A program made the translations under genes and the position numbers. Below, piece after piece: positions 1 to 11,115 of a DNA stretch of 64,000 nt; the first letter of the stretch is position 1; each line of letters starts with the position of its first letter. Under the pieces are notes generated by a model. The model was not told where the DNA came from and searched no databases. It saw only the letters and a program-made list of their open reading frames with translations. The stretch is from Deltaproteobacteria bacterium (lineage in GTDB: Bacteria; Myxococcota_A; Polyangia; Polyangiales; Ga0077539). Location of the stretch: assembly GCA_030694465.1 (NCBI GenBank), contig JAUXYJ010000099.1, positions 1-64,000 on the forward strand. Direction: 5' to 3'.

Positions 1-70
1 TTGACCCTACGTCCGAGGTGCGCCGGAAGCGATTGAATGGGTCAGAGTGTGCCACGGTGGATCACTCTGT

Positions 71-217
71 AGCGATCGGATCGCCCAAAGCGCACCTCGG
101 ACCATGACATTGGGCAATCCGATCGCCCCAAAGCGCACCTCGGAGGTGAGAAACGGGCGATCGGATTGCCCAAAGCGCACCTCCGAGGTGAGAAACGGGC
201 GATCGAATGGCTATTTC
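71..217. repeat. Degenerate 42-43 bp tandem repeat
   Basis: Three to four units follow each other with a period of 42-43 bp. Each carries CGCACCTCNGA, then GGTGAGAAACGGGCGATC, then a GGATTGCCCAAAG-type stretch. Unit starts marked by CGCACCT lie at 91, 134 and 176, and an inverted CGAGGTGCG-like copy lies near position 14. Units are contiguous with no spacers, so this is a minisatellite-type intergenic repeat and not a CRISPR. No function is evident. Confidence 0.7.
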
Positions 218-715
218 CTGCGAAACAGCGGGGATTGGGTGCCGCGGCGTGGGCGAGCGCGCAGGGAGGAGGGCGAGGATGAGCCAAGGGGTCGGCGCAA
301 GCGCTCCGGAGCGCAGGGGTAGCGCATCGTCATCCCTCTTGCGCCGTGATCTCTTGCTGCGAATGACGCATCTGAGTGGGCCCCCTCAGGGATCTCGCCT
401 AGGTCACGAGAGGGGACTGAACGGGGCTGGATGGCCTATCCTCCAAGCAGCAGATGTTCGGACGCGCGAACGTCGACTTGCTTCGTGTGCGCTTGCTGCA
501 CGCTGAGTGATCGCGCCGTCATCGAGAGTGGAGGGAGCCCTGTCGCGCTCCTCTTCAGCCTCGGTCGCTCCGGCCTCGCCGCGTGGTCGCCTACTTTTGC
601 CAATTGAGCTTGAAGCCAGGGCCAGGCCGTCGGTACGCTGCACTTCTCGCTCGAACTCTCGAGCGACCTCGCCGTAGAATTGTTAGTTAGGCAGACGCTC
701 TAGCGAAGACAATGA
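218..715. other. Non-coding stretch before the DisA_N-like gene
   Basis: No open frame here has convincing protein-like composition. A weak match to the dispersed repeat of this window (TTTCCTGCGAAACAGCGG) lies near 213-232. The last 60 bases are less GC-rich and could hold the promoter of the gene starting at 716, but no clear -35/-10 pair can be named. Confidence 0.4.
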
Positions 716-2416
716 ATGACTAAAAAGCTTGGTGAAGTGACGATGCGTAGCGAGGCCGCTGCACGAGCGCTTGAGCGCATTGTCGACGCGGCAATGGGTC
801 TACCAGTTCGCGGCGAGGGCATTCCGATCGGTCGTGGCATTCACACTAAACGCGCGAGTTCGTTTACGCATAAGTGGACGGACTCCGTCCAGGTTGCCGA
901 CAGTTGGCGATATCCTTATTACGACCAAACCAAGCATTTGGTGTTGGGGCCACTTTTCGACAGCGAATCCGAGATCGAGACCGTCGTTCGAGAAGTCTCG
1001 GCTGACGATCCCCATCACGCGAAGTCAGCGTACCTCTCCGGTGTATTCCGCAGGGTGCTGTCAGACTTCGAGCCTAGCCTGTACGACGAGGTTGACTTCC
1101 TGGGTGTCGAGATCGCACCAAGCGGCAACCACGTCTCGATCTGGCGACGAACCGAACTGGACGATATGACTTGTAGTCTCAACGAGCTACTAGGTCATCT
1201 CGGTTGCGCGGACATCGATTCAGAACCACGACACAAGACCCTGCTGCGCATAATGCGCGCCTTTCACCGACGTCCCGACCAGGATATCGTCTGGTTTGCT
1301 GTTCCATTGGTGCTCAAAGGCCCCACCGCACCGCGAGCCTATGCGGTCGGACTGCCGGCTTCAGCGTCGAAGTCCCTACAGCCGATCGTTGGTCGCCCCG
1401 AGGTCTCGAACCTTTTTCAAAACGCGCTAGAGGCCGCACTATTTCTCTGCAGCGCGAATGTAACTCGCTACATCGACCAACCCTTCTTGACGACACAGGA
1501 GGTTCAGGGGCTCGCCCCGCATGCTCTTGTGACGCAGTTGCTTGTTGGCGCGCTCGCGAGCAACGCGGGTGGTGCCCCCGAGGACCACCTAGTATCAGTG
1601 TTCAATGACGTCGCTCGTCGTCCCTATGAAGGACGTCCTTTGGTTGGGGAGCTACTGCTTGGCCCAGAGTCGTCTTTGTTGGTCGAAACCAGACTAGTGA
1701 GCCCAATCAATTTTTCCGAGACCAAACTAGTTAGGAAGGTTTTGGAAGCACAAAGCGATGGCCTGAGCCCAGTTGGGACAGCAAGTGGGATTGTTGGTTT
1801 CGGGAGAATCACTGGCGATACACCTACAGCATGTACCCGCATTACTTTTACGCCGAGAAGCGGATGGCTCTTGGGTCAGGGTGGGGAGCAGCACAATCTC
1901 TGCAGTATGATCCATGGTGTTATGCGGCCATTGCGAACGGACCCACGCGGTGATTTCGTCGCTGCACTGACCGACGTCTTTGGACCAATGGAAGCCGAGA
2001 CCGTAGGGCGCTTCGAAGGCGTTATTGAGGAGGCACGTGCGCAGGCACATGGGACGATGCTCGTGATCACGGCGAACGCTCAAGAGGAGGCAATTCGGTT
2101 GGCGTCCAGTACGACACTTAGCTTCATGCCTCACGCATTGAGTCAAACCGCGGTGCAAGCGTTCTCCAAACTCGATGGTGCATTGCTGTTCGACCCTGAC
2201 GGATTGTGTCACGCTGCTGGCGTCATCGTAGACGGCACTTCGATTGCTGAAAGCGGCCAGGATGCGACAGTAGCTCGCTCTCGAGGAGCTCGTTACAACT
2301 CAGCGAAAAGATACCGAGAGTTGTGTCGACAATCCGTCCGCGCGGCATTGATTGCCGTGATTTCCGAAGATGGATACTTCGACCTCTTTAAGACAAACCT
2401 GCCGCACGCTACGTAA
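716..2416 (+). CDS. Protein with C-terminal DisA_N/DAC-like nucleotide domain
   Basis: 566 aa, soluble, no signal peptide. The last ~130 residues look like a diadenylate-cyclase-type (DisA_N) fold: a DGALLFD stretch near residue 485 matches the DGA motif, followed by AAGVIVDG, then GARYNSA near residue 523 where true cyclases have G-T-R-H-R, then a strand ending AVISEDG. The H and second R of the RHR motif are replaced by Y and N, so it may bind a nucleotide or dinucleotide rather than synthesise c-di-AMP. The N-terminal ~400 residues are not recognised. Base composition is visibly less GC-rich than the surrounding genome, suggesting transfer. ATG at 716 is used; ATG at 743, with GGTGAAG upstream, is a credible alternative. 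A role as a sensor in a conflict system is inference only. Confidence 0.6.
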   Translation: MTKKLGEVTMRSEAAARALERIVDAAMGLPVRGEGIPIGRGIHTKRASSFTHKWTDSVQVADSWRYPYYDQTKHLVLGPLFDSESEIETVVREVSADDPHHAKSAYLSGVFRRVLSDFEPSLYDEVDFLGVEIAPSGNHVSIWRRTELDDMTCSLNELLGHLGCADIDSEPRHKTLLRIMRAFHRRPDQDIVWFAVPLVLKGPTAPRAYAVGLPASASKSLQPIVGRPEVSNLFQNALEAALFLCSANVTRYIDQPFLTTQEVQGLAPHALVTQLLVGALASNAGGAPEDHLVSVFNDVARRPYEGRPLVGELLLGPESSLLVETRLVSPINFSETKLVRKVLEAQSDGLSPVGTASGIVGFGRITGDTPTACTRITFTPRSGWLLGQGGEQHNLCSMIHGVMRPLRTDPRGDFVAALTDVFGPMEAETVGRFEGVIEEARAQAHGTMLVITANAQEEAIRLASSTTLSFMPHALSQTAVQAFSKLDGALLFDPDGLCHAAGVIVDGTSIAESGQDATVARSRGARYNSAKRYRELCRQSVRAALIAVISEDGYFDLFKTNLPHAT

Positions 2417-2557
2417 TCGCTCTTCTCGCTACATGGGCTGGTGCCAAACACCGGCGGCACGATTGAAGTCGTTGCTACTGAAGTTCCCATCCCAAGAGTT
2501 TCGCGTAGGTCCGCGTCGTCGCACACGGATGCTCATCGCTTGCACGGTAACGCAACT

Positions 2558-3052
2558 CAGTATCACCTGCGAAAACAGCGGCGAACGCATCGATCGGGCG
2601 CGAGGAGCACAGCCCGGGAGCAACGGGTTGAAGGCAGAGGTAGCGCATGAGATATCCATTGACTCTGCGAGGGAAATTTCGGCCTAAGATGCGAAATGAG
2701 AACCGAGAGCACCCGCAAAGTCCGTGCAGGCGTCCGCAAGTCATTTGAGCACGAGTTCGGAGCGCTGAAGGATCCTCGGGAGCTTCACAAGATCGAACAC
2801 CCGCTTCTGACATTGATCGCGATTGTGACGCTCGGCGTGATGAGCGGGCTCGAGGACTGCGGACGAAATGAGCCAGTGGAGCGATGCGCGCAGCGACTGG
2901 CTCGGATCGTTTTTGGGCCTCGCGAGCGATGGCTCGACGCCGTCGGCAAACACACTTCGGCGCGTGATGCGAAGCGGACTCGCTCTTTCGCGTCGCGCTC
3001 ATCCCACCGCGCATTACGACGCGATCGCCCGCTGGTTTTTCAGGTGATCCTA
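2558..3052 (+). mobile_element. Decayed ISAs1-family element bounded by inverted repeats
   Basis: A transposase N-terminal fragment (2696 onward) lies between two inverted copies of one repeat. The left copy reads CAGTATCACCTGCGAAAACA from 2558. The right copy, on the minus strand, reads TAGGATCACCTGAAAAACCA and ends at 3052. At about 495 bp the element is less than half the usual length of an ISAs1 element, so most of the transposase is gone. The same terminal sequence recurs alone elsewhere in the window (40981, 42213, 44627, 55688, 57866, 59731), which suggests those are solo ends or derived mini-elements. That these repeats are the true IS ends is inferred from position. Confidence 0.55.
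2696..2935 (+). pseudogene. ISAs1-family transposase, N-terminal remnant
   Basis: The frame from ATG 2696 gives F-G-A-L-K-D-P-R, then H-P-L-L-T-L-I-A-I-V-T-L-G-V-M-S-G, the typical start of ISAs1-family DDE transposases (DPR, then a hydrophobic helix ending in a G). Similarity fades after about residue 75, and no catalytic DDE residues follow before the right-hand repeat. Non-functional remnant. Confidence 0.65.
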
Positions 3053-3122
3053 GTTTGGCTTGGAAGCGGCTGCGACCGACGAATTCTTGGCGCTCGCACG
3101 GCCCGCGTTGTACCGACGAGAG

Positions 3123-3806
3123 ATGTTCGGTGCACGTTTCGTGGTCGCTGCGCTCATCGGCCTTTCGCTCGTCGCTGCGTCCGGCGGCGCGGCCGCTCAA
3201 CGTCGTCGCGCGCGAAGCGCTTCTCACTCGTTGGACTCGGCGTTGCAGCGCGCGCTCACTCACCCAGCGAGCGCGCGCCGTTGGAGGCACATCGTGCTTC
3301 ATCACAGCGCGACGCCCGGCGGAAACGTTCGAGCGTTTGACGCGTGGCACCGCTCTGGCGCTCGTCATTTCGCGCTGGGAATGGCCTACCATTTCGTCAT
3401 CGGCAACGGCCACGGGATGGCCGACGGAGAAATCGTCGCGGGCTCGCGCTGGCGCTTGCAGCAGCAGGGCGCGCACATCGCTGCGCGACTGCGGGATCCC
3501 GAGACCGGCGCGAACCTCGCCGCCACCTCGATCGGCGTGTGCCTCGTGGGCAACTTCGAGCATGCATCACCGACACAGGCGCAGCGCGCCTCGCTGCGGC
3601 GGCTCGTTCGCGCGCTGCAACAGCGATACGGGATCAGCGCAGCGCGTGTGCGAGGCCACAGCGACGTGCACCCCGGACACACCGCGTGTCCGGGGCGAGC
3701 GTTGCGCGCGATCGAGCGAGAGTTTACGCGCGAAGGAGCACAGGATACCCAGCGCGACCCATTCCTCGCCGCGTCTACCGTCTGCCCAGCGTCAACGTAT
3801 CACTAG
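3123..3806 (+). CDS. Exported N-acetylmuramoyl-L-alanine amidase (Amidase_2/PGRP fold)
   Basis: 227 aa. Amidase_2 enzymes are zinc hydrolases that cut the amide bond between N-acetylmuramic acid and the stem peptide. The start at 3123 gives a clear signal peptide (MFGARF, then a hydrophobic run ending in AAA-Q near residue 25). Catalytic features are visible: V-L-H-H-S-A-T (H60/H61), the A-Y-H-F-V-I strand, a G-V-C-L-V-G-N-F strand, and the C-terminal zinc motif G-H-S-D-V-H-P-G-H-T-A-C-P-G with its His and Cys ligands. Probably periplasmic or secreted and used in wall remodelling or prey lysis. It stands alone on the plus strand, converging on the minus-strand toxin pair downstream. It lacks the PPHPAT-type N-terminus of those neighbours. 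Confidence 0.88.
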   Translation: MFGARFVVAALIGLSLVAASGGAAAQRRRARSASHSLDSALQRALTHPASARRWRHIVLHHSATPGGNVRAFDAWHRSGARHFALGMAYHFVIGNGHGMADGEIVAGSRWRLQQQGAHIAARLRDPETGANLAATSIGVCLVGNFEHASPTQAQRASLRRLVRALQQRYGISAARVRGHSDVHPGHTACPGRALRAIEREFTREGAQDTQRDPFLAASTVCPASTYH

Positions 3807-3856
3807 GCACTGCGCTTACAGCATGTGGTCGGGATCCCCCGCACGACGCTCATCGC

Positions 3857-4981
3857 TCACGCCTTGTACAGCACGAAGTCGCCATTCTCAGCGACGGCGA
3901 TGCCAAAGTCGCCCTCTGGCGCGGGCGTTGGGGTCACGAGCATCTTCGGTGACACTTCGCACTTGCCACGCTTGCCCTTCTTGTCGATGAGATACATCGG
4001 CTCGAGATGAAGCACGGTGATCGGCGCGCTGTGGTCGTCGCTCATGAGGTACCAGTCGAGCTTGTAGCACTTGGTGATTTTCATCACGATTCCCGCGGGC
4101 AGGATGTACTCCGTCTCGCTGGGAAAGTACTTCGTTTGGGGCAGCAGGATCTTGCACAAGCCTTCGAACACCAAGACCACCGGCGTGGTCACTGTGCCAA
4201 ATGCGCCGTTGCGAACGTCGTACGGCATCGCGTTGATTCCATGCAGCGTCGGGTGGGTGCTCGTAAACCCCGGAAACGCCACGGTCGCCCCGACGCCGGT
4301 GTCCTTGATCCATTCAGACTGTAGCTCCATGCGAAACGTCCGGATGTACACAGCCTCCGCCGCTTCGAAGCCGGCCATCAGCCAGTCGTACGTACGTTCG
4401 ATGCTCTCTGCGATGACGCGGTCCTTCGGCGCGCCGAGGTCCCGCAGCGCGCGATTGATCACCGCGTAGAAGTACGTGGTGTAGACGCACAGGGCCAGCT
4501 CGAACTCTCCCGAGAACGCGATGCCCTTGCGCGCATCCTCGTGTTCGATCGCTGCCGTTTCGCAGAGCGTGAGGCACCACGCGATCTGAGTGGGCGCGGC
4601 CACGTCGTGGGAGGGGTCTCGCGCGCGCGTCGTGTCCGTCGCCATCACGCCTTCGAGCGCTTCGGTGCGGCTCAACGCGATCATGAGCGCTTCGTACGAA
4701 GTGTCTTCCTCGGACACGGACTCTTTCATCCGTTGCGCGATGCGCGGGCGCGGCAGGGACGAGCACAGTGCAAGTGCCCGCGGGTGTTGCGATGGCGGCA
4801 CCGATGGCGATGGCGCGGGCTGCGCGTCGCGCTGTGCGAGTGCGACGGAAGCGCGAATCGCGACCGTCGCAGGGTGCGGGGGGCGGCGTTGGATGACCGT
4901 CGCGGGATGGGGCGCGCGTTGCGCGGACACTGTCGCGCGGTGCGCAGGAAGCGTGGGGCGTGCGGGACGACGGTCGGTCAT
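3857..4981 (-). CDS. Putative mono-ADP-ribosyltransferase toxin with PPHPAT-type N-terminal repeats
   Basis: 374 aa. Residues 1-50 hold three copies of the shared motif (LPAHRATVSAQR, APHPATVIQR, PPHPATVAIR), followed by a Pro/Ser-rich linker to about residue 85. The C-terminal ~230 residues show the order expected of R-S-E class ADP-ribosyltransferases: a Y-I-R-T-F-R strand (R214/R217), F-T-S-T-H-P (S241/T242), and P-S-E-T-E-Y-I-L-P-A-G, an E-x-E pair (E289, E291) just before a Pro-Gly type turn. Such enzymes transfer ADP-ribose from NAD+ to a target protein, but the target is unknown. It is the second gene of a two-gene operon, its ATG overlapping the upstream stop (ATGA). I infer a cargo toxin of the nearby contractile apparatus. 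Confidence 0.65.
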   Translation of the reverse strand: MTDRRPARPTLPAHRATVSAQRAPHPATVIQRRPPHPATVAIRASVALAQRDAQPAPSPSVPPSQHPRALALCSSLPRPRIAQRMKESVSEEDTSYEALMIALSRTEALEGVMATDTTRARDPSHDVAAPTQIAWCLTLCETAAIEHEDARKGIAFSGEFELALCVYTTYFYAVINRALRDLGAPKDRVIAESIERTYDWLMAGFEAAEAVYIRTFRMELQSEWIKDTGVGATVAFPGFTSTHPTLHGINAMPYDVRNGAFGTVTTPVVLVFEGLCKILLPQTKYFPSETEYILPAGIVMKITKCYKLDWYLMSDDHSAPITVLHLEPMYLIDKKGKRGKCEVSPKMLVTPTPAPEGDFGIAVAENGDFVLYKA

Positions 4982-5700
4982 ACGTCAGCCCAGCCCGCGC
5001 CGCCTTTGCGCGCGTGACCGCGGACGCGCCACACGCGGCTGGCGACGGTGGCGCCGGTGGCGCTGAGCAGCTTGCCTTCGAACGCGAGGTCGAACTGCAG
5101 CTCGGTCTCCGTCGGTAGGTCGGCTTCGATGCCGGGCTCGTCCCAACAGTAGAAGCACGAGCCCGTGGCGAGCTTGTTCGCCCAGCCTTTTCGCCCGTGG
5201 GGATAGTAGTAGCTCTTCTTGTCCATGTCGTCGCGGTGGCCGTAGGCGCCGTTGTTCTTCGTTCCGTCTTCTTGCCACTTGGCCGCGTCCAACGGGGGTC
5301 CGGACTTGTCGGACCCTGTCGTGTCGGGAAAGTCCTTTCCGTTGACCTTGTACCAACCGCGTACGTACTGGCGATACACCGTGGTCGAGCCCAGCTCCGC
5401 CGCTTCCACTTCGAACACTTGGTGGAGCTTCGCGCCGCCGGCGGTCGCGACCACCGCGGCCACCAGCGTCGCTCCGTTCGCTGGCGTCGCGCCGGTGAAG
5501 TGCGGCGACGCGGCGGCCGCTCGTTGCACCGCTCGCGGAGCGTGCGCGGGCAGCGCGGGCTTCGCTTGCAGTGTGTGGGCGACGTGCGGCGCCAGGTGCG
5601 GCCGCGGATCGCGCGCGGGATGCGGTGAATGGTTGGGCTTGGCCGTCGCGGGATACGGCGGACGTCGCGCCCCGAAACCGTTGTGATCTGAGTGGGCCAT
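4978..5700 (-). CDS. Motif-tagged protein co-transcribed with the ADP-ribosyltransferase
   Basis: 240 aa from ATG 5700. The first 65 residues are a Pro/His/Ala-rich tract with variants of the shared motif (PPYPATAKP, SPHPARDPR, APHVAHTLQAKP, PAHAPRAVQR). The remaining ~175 residues form a globular domain rich in aromatic and Gly residues with a possible zinc or disulfide pair in S-C-F-Y-C-W, ending in a strand-rich E-L-Q-F-D-L-A-F-E segment. I do not recognise the fold. Its stop codon overlaps the start of the ADP-ribosyltransferase gene, implying coupled translation. Because it carries the tag itself, it is more likely a second cargo protein or partner than a cytoplasmic immunity protein. 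Confidence 0.6.
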   Translation of the reverse strand: MAHSDHNGFGARRPPYPATAKPNHSPHPARDPRPHLAPHVAHTLQAKPALPAHAPRAVQRAAAASPHFTGATPANGATLVAAVVATAGGAKLHQVFEVEAAELGSTTVYRQYVRGWYKVNGKDFPDTTGSDKSGPPLDAAKWQEDGTKNNGAYGHRDDMDKKSYYYPHGRKGWANKLATGSCFYCWDEPGIEADLPTETELQFDLAFEGKLLSATGATVASRVWRVRGHARKGGAGWADV

Positions 5701-5937
5701 GGCGGTCGTTGCCTGTGGGCTTACTGGCGACGAGACAGCGAGCACAACTTATCGACCGGCCGCGGGTCGCTTTCCTACGCGTGCGCAGGGATGTGCGTGC
5801 GGGCTGGCGGCGACGCTTCTACGCCCAGCTGCCGCGGCTCGACCTTCAACCCCCCTTCAAACACCACGCCAACACTCCCTTCCATGTGCACACTGCCTTG
5901 TGATCCCCGGACTTCGGAGCAGACGTGACCCACGCAA
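5701..5937. other. Upstream region of the toxin pair
   Basis: About 240 bp lies between the tagged protein start (5700) and the methyltransferase remnant. A 36-codon minus-strand frame starting at an ATG near 5892 (M-E-G-S-V-G-V-V-F-E-G-G) looks protein-like but is too short to call. The promoter of the toxin pair must lie here or further upstream. Confidence 0.3.
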
Positions 5938-6216
5938 TCAAAGACGTGAAGGCGTTGCCACGCGGCAGTAGCAGTAGACGAACTGCTGAGAGGCGCCTCA
6001 TGGCGTTTGGAGCACTTCGGTCACACTGTCGACCTTCACGAAGTCGTCGCCGAACGCGGCGTGCAGGCCATCCGCGCTGTACCGCATCACGTCGAGGCCA
6101 CTGCACTGGAGCAGCCCGAGCGGACCGAAGGTTGACACTAGGACATGTCCCCCTAGCTTGAGGGCGCGGCGCACCTGCGCGACGTATGAGCCTCCCTCGG
6201 TTTCGTCTGGGCATTC
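5938..6216 (-). pseudogene. C-terminal remnant of a SAM-dependent methyltransferase
   Basis: On the minus strand the frame reads S-Y-V-A-Q-V-R-R-A-L-K-L-G-G-H-V-L-V-S-T-F-G-P, then L-Q-C-S-G-L-D-V-M-R-Y-S, then after an in-frame TGA (6000-5998) resumes A-S-Q-Q-F-V-Y-C-Y-C-R-V. This is the post-SAM-pocket half of a class I methyltransferase (the R-x-L-K-x-G-G-x-V-L-V signature). The N-terminal half and the SAM-binding glycine motif are missing, cut off at the Tn5-like remnant. The internal stop and truncation mark it as dead. Confidence 0.55.
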
Positions 6217-6217
6217 G

Positions 6218-6797
6218 TCACAGTTTGCCCTCGTTTTCTAGGAGCTCGATCGCGATGGCGACGGGCTTGATGAACTCAAGGCCACGCCGAATGGTGACGG
6301 CGCCTGGCCGACCACTCGAAGGTCTACCCGCATGACCGCCCAACTCTGCTAGCCATCGCACCGCGTCGGCCATCGAAGGAATGTCGTCGGGGATAGTCTC
6401 GGTGGGTGTGATTGCGAAACGTGCGACCGCGCAGCGCAGCCCCCACCCGCGCTGCGCGGTCGGTGCGCACAATCTGCGATCACACCCTTTCGTTCTTCCT
6501 CTGTCGGTCAGACGAAGACGGGTGGCGTCGACCACGACGTGAACCCACGGCTCGTCTGCACAGCGTCGGACCGTCGCGGTCTGCATTGCATCGAGGATGT
6601 CCGCACTTCGAACCTTCTCGTTGCCCAGAAAATCGTACGCAGCCTGCTGCTCGGCGCTGCTGCGAAAGACGTCAAGGACCTTCCCGCCGGGACGCTCTGC
6701 AAGCGATGCCACCATCCGGACAAGGCGAGGAGTCCTGCGCGTGCCCGAACTCTTCGTGTGCCCAATCCCGAGCTTCTTTCCGCGCTGCTTCGTACAT
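6218..6797 (-). pseudogene. IS4-family (Tn5-like) transposase remnant
   Basis: The Tn5-type N-terminal DNA-binding domain starts at ATG 6797 (A-R-D-W-A-H-E-E-F-G-H-A-Q), shifts frame near 6745, and continues T-R-R-T-P-R-L-V-R-M-V-A-S-L-A-E-R-P-G-G. It then reads through V-V-D-A-T-R-L-R-L-T and is interrupted by the 84-bp palindrome (6404-6487). A short C-terminal piece follows (L-A-E-L-G-G-H-A-G-R, then R-P-G-A-V-T-I-R-R-G-L-E-F), matching the end of Tn5-like transposases. The central catalytic core is deleted. Frameshift, deletion and insertion all show loss of function. Confidence 0.7.
6404..6487. repeat. 84-bp near-palindromic element, copy 1
   Basis: Starts GGGTGTGATTGCGAAACGTG and ends with its imperfect reverse complement, ...GCGCACAATCTGCGATCACACCC. 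The arms share GCGACCGCGCAGCG / CGCTGCGCGGTCG and could fold into one long hairpin. A second copy of the same length lies at 47967-48050. Copy 1 sits at the junction of the deletion inside the Tn5-like transposase, so it arrived after or during that element's decay. It has the look of a REP- or MITE-type element moved in trans. Confidence 0.75.
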
Positions 6798-6894
6798 CCG
6801 GCCGGAACACGCGGCGCACCCTGTAAATTCCCCACAATTCGCGACTTGCGAGCAATGCCCAGTCGGTGTCGTGGACATCTCCCAGGAGGCATCC

Positions 6895-7190
6895 ATGCGT
6901 ACCCATCCCCGAAGATTCACTGCAGAATTTAGAGCCGATGCGCTCGCATTGTTGGAGCGCACAGATCGCTCGATTCGAGAGGTCGCCGAGTCCCTTGGCG
7001 TCCACTACGATACGCTGCGATGTTGGTGAAAAGTAGCTACCATGAAGCACAAGAAAAAGAGTCCATCGAGGCCAGAAATCCCAGAGAAAGCTGAGACGCT
7101 TGTGCGCGAAAATGATCGGCTCAAGAAGGACAACGCCCAGCTTGCGATGGCCCGAGAGAACTAAAAAAAAGCTGCGGTGTATTCAACCCA
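6895..7190 (+). pseudogene. IS3-family OrfA remnant
   Basis: ATG 6895 opens R-R-F-T-A-E-F-R-A-D-A-L-A-L-L, then I-R-E-V-A-E-S-L-G-V-H-Y-D-T-L-R-C-W, the helix-turn-helix of IS3/IS911 OrfA proteins. A TGA follows at once. The frame then resumes through K-A-E-T-L-V-R-E-N-D-R-L-K-K-D-N-A-Q-L, the leucine-zipper region, and a second stop interrupts A-R-E-N-x-K-K-A-A. No OrfB is present. Dead element. Confidence 0.65.
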
Positions 7191-7274
7191 TCGACGCAAC
7201 AGTGTCGTCGATGAAGGAGCCGATGCGACCGCAACCGGAACGACAGCGCGGACTAACCACAACTACACCGAAGT

Positions 7275-7793
7275 GAGCTCTGGCATCGCTGGAAGGTTGG
7301 GCAATCCCTCAGCGACATCGCTCGAGCACTGGGCAAAGCGCCAGGCTCGATCCAAGGCTACCTCGCAACGAAGGGCGGCATCGCTCGTGTTGGGACGAAG
7401 CGCTCCGAACGAACGCTCACCCTGGAAGAGCGCGAGGAAGTTTCACGCGGATTGTGTGCTGGCGACTCTCTCCGAACGATCGCAACTCGCATCGCTCGCT
7501 CGCCATCGACAGTGTCTCGAGAAGTCGCGCGCAATGGCGGACGGCGCGGCTATCGCGCGGCAAGAGCGGAGACCGAAGCGTGGCGCCGCGCAAGGCGACC
7601 AAAGCAGAGCAAGCTTGCGAGCAACGCGCAGTTGCGGACGTTCGTTGCCGGAAAGCTCAAGCTTGACTGGTCACCGGAGCAGATCGCCGGATGGCTCGCA
7701 CGAAAGCACTCAAGGGACCACCCCATGCGGGTGTCGCACGAGACGATCGATAGTAACCCCTCCGGCACCCGCGTCGACGGAGGGGCTACGTAG
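7275..7793 (+). pseudogene. IS30-family transposase, truncated at both ends
   Basis: One frame reads E-L-W-H-R-W-K-V-G-Q-S-L-S-D-I-A-R-A-L, then G-Y-L-A-T-K-G-G-I, L-T-L-E-E-R-E-E-V-S-R-G-L, S-P-S-T-V-S-R-E-V-A-R-N-G-G and W-S-P-E-Q-I-A-G-W-L. It breaks off after V-S-H-E-T-I, just before the region where IS30 transposases carry the catalytic DDE core. No start codon fits the 5' end. It is therefore a fragment retaining both N-terminal helix-turn-helix domains only. Confidence 0.75.
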
Positions 7794-8272
7794 GACTACC
7801 TGGTTACGAAACGGAAAGGGACCCACTGACCGTCGCCGCATGCGCCCGAAGGTCGAGCGCCGCTGAAGCGAGCTGGTGGGCTGCGTTGCCAATTGGGGTG
7901 GGCACGGATTGGCCGTCGGCGAGAGACCCGGTGAACGCAGAGGGACGGATCAGGGGGACTCCGTTGAACACGCTTTAAGGCGACACTCTGAGTGTTCAAC
8001 AATCCAGCGACATCGATCGATTACGTCTCCGCGGATGGGATACCGGAGAATTCAAAAGATCAAGTTCTGGCGATGACAAGGGCTGACACGGGGACGATGA
8101 CCATGTTGTCGAGCGCTCGTACGTTTGTTCAGTCCGCGTTTGTCGTGGAAATTTCCGCATGAAATTTCGTTGTCGTCCTAGCCGCGTGCGAGGGTTTCGC
8201 GGTCGGACTCGCGGTCGATGAGATCGGCCGTGAGACTCACTACAAATTCGACAAACAATGAGGAGGTTTCTC
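7794..8272. other. Upstream region of the T6SS operon with an inverted repeat
   Basis: No gene is seen. A perfect 9-bp inverted repeat GTTGAACAC (7963-7971) / GTGTTCAAC (7992-8000) with a 20-bp spacer lies about 270 bp before the operon. It could be an IS end, given the IS30 remnant upstream, or an operator; the sequence does not decide. No consensus sigma-54 site (GG-N10-GC with TTGC) was found before tssBC. The Shine-Dalgarno sequence AGGAGG of the first gene is at 8261-8266. Confidence 0.4.
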
Positions 8273-11047
<2,775 letters not shown>

Positions 11048-11115
11048 GCGCGCGGATGCCTTCACCGCGATTCATTCACGACCTCAACGTAACTTTTTTC
11101 ACGAGGCCATGACCA

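Noticed and set aside
71..217. Repeats resembling a CRISPR array
   Set aside because: Units are contiguous and degenerate with no unique spacers, and no cas genes are present.
675..700. GTTAGGC-like sequence resembling an integron attC core before the gene at 716
   Set aside because: No matching RYYYAAC partner or foldable attC structure upstream; a 7-base match is expected by chance.
2475..3563. Minus-strand 362-codon open frame over the ISAs1 remnant and amidase gene
   Set aside because: Arg-rich shadow with no domain, lying over a well-supported plus-strand amidase.
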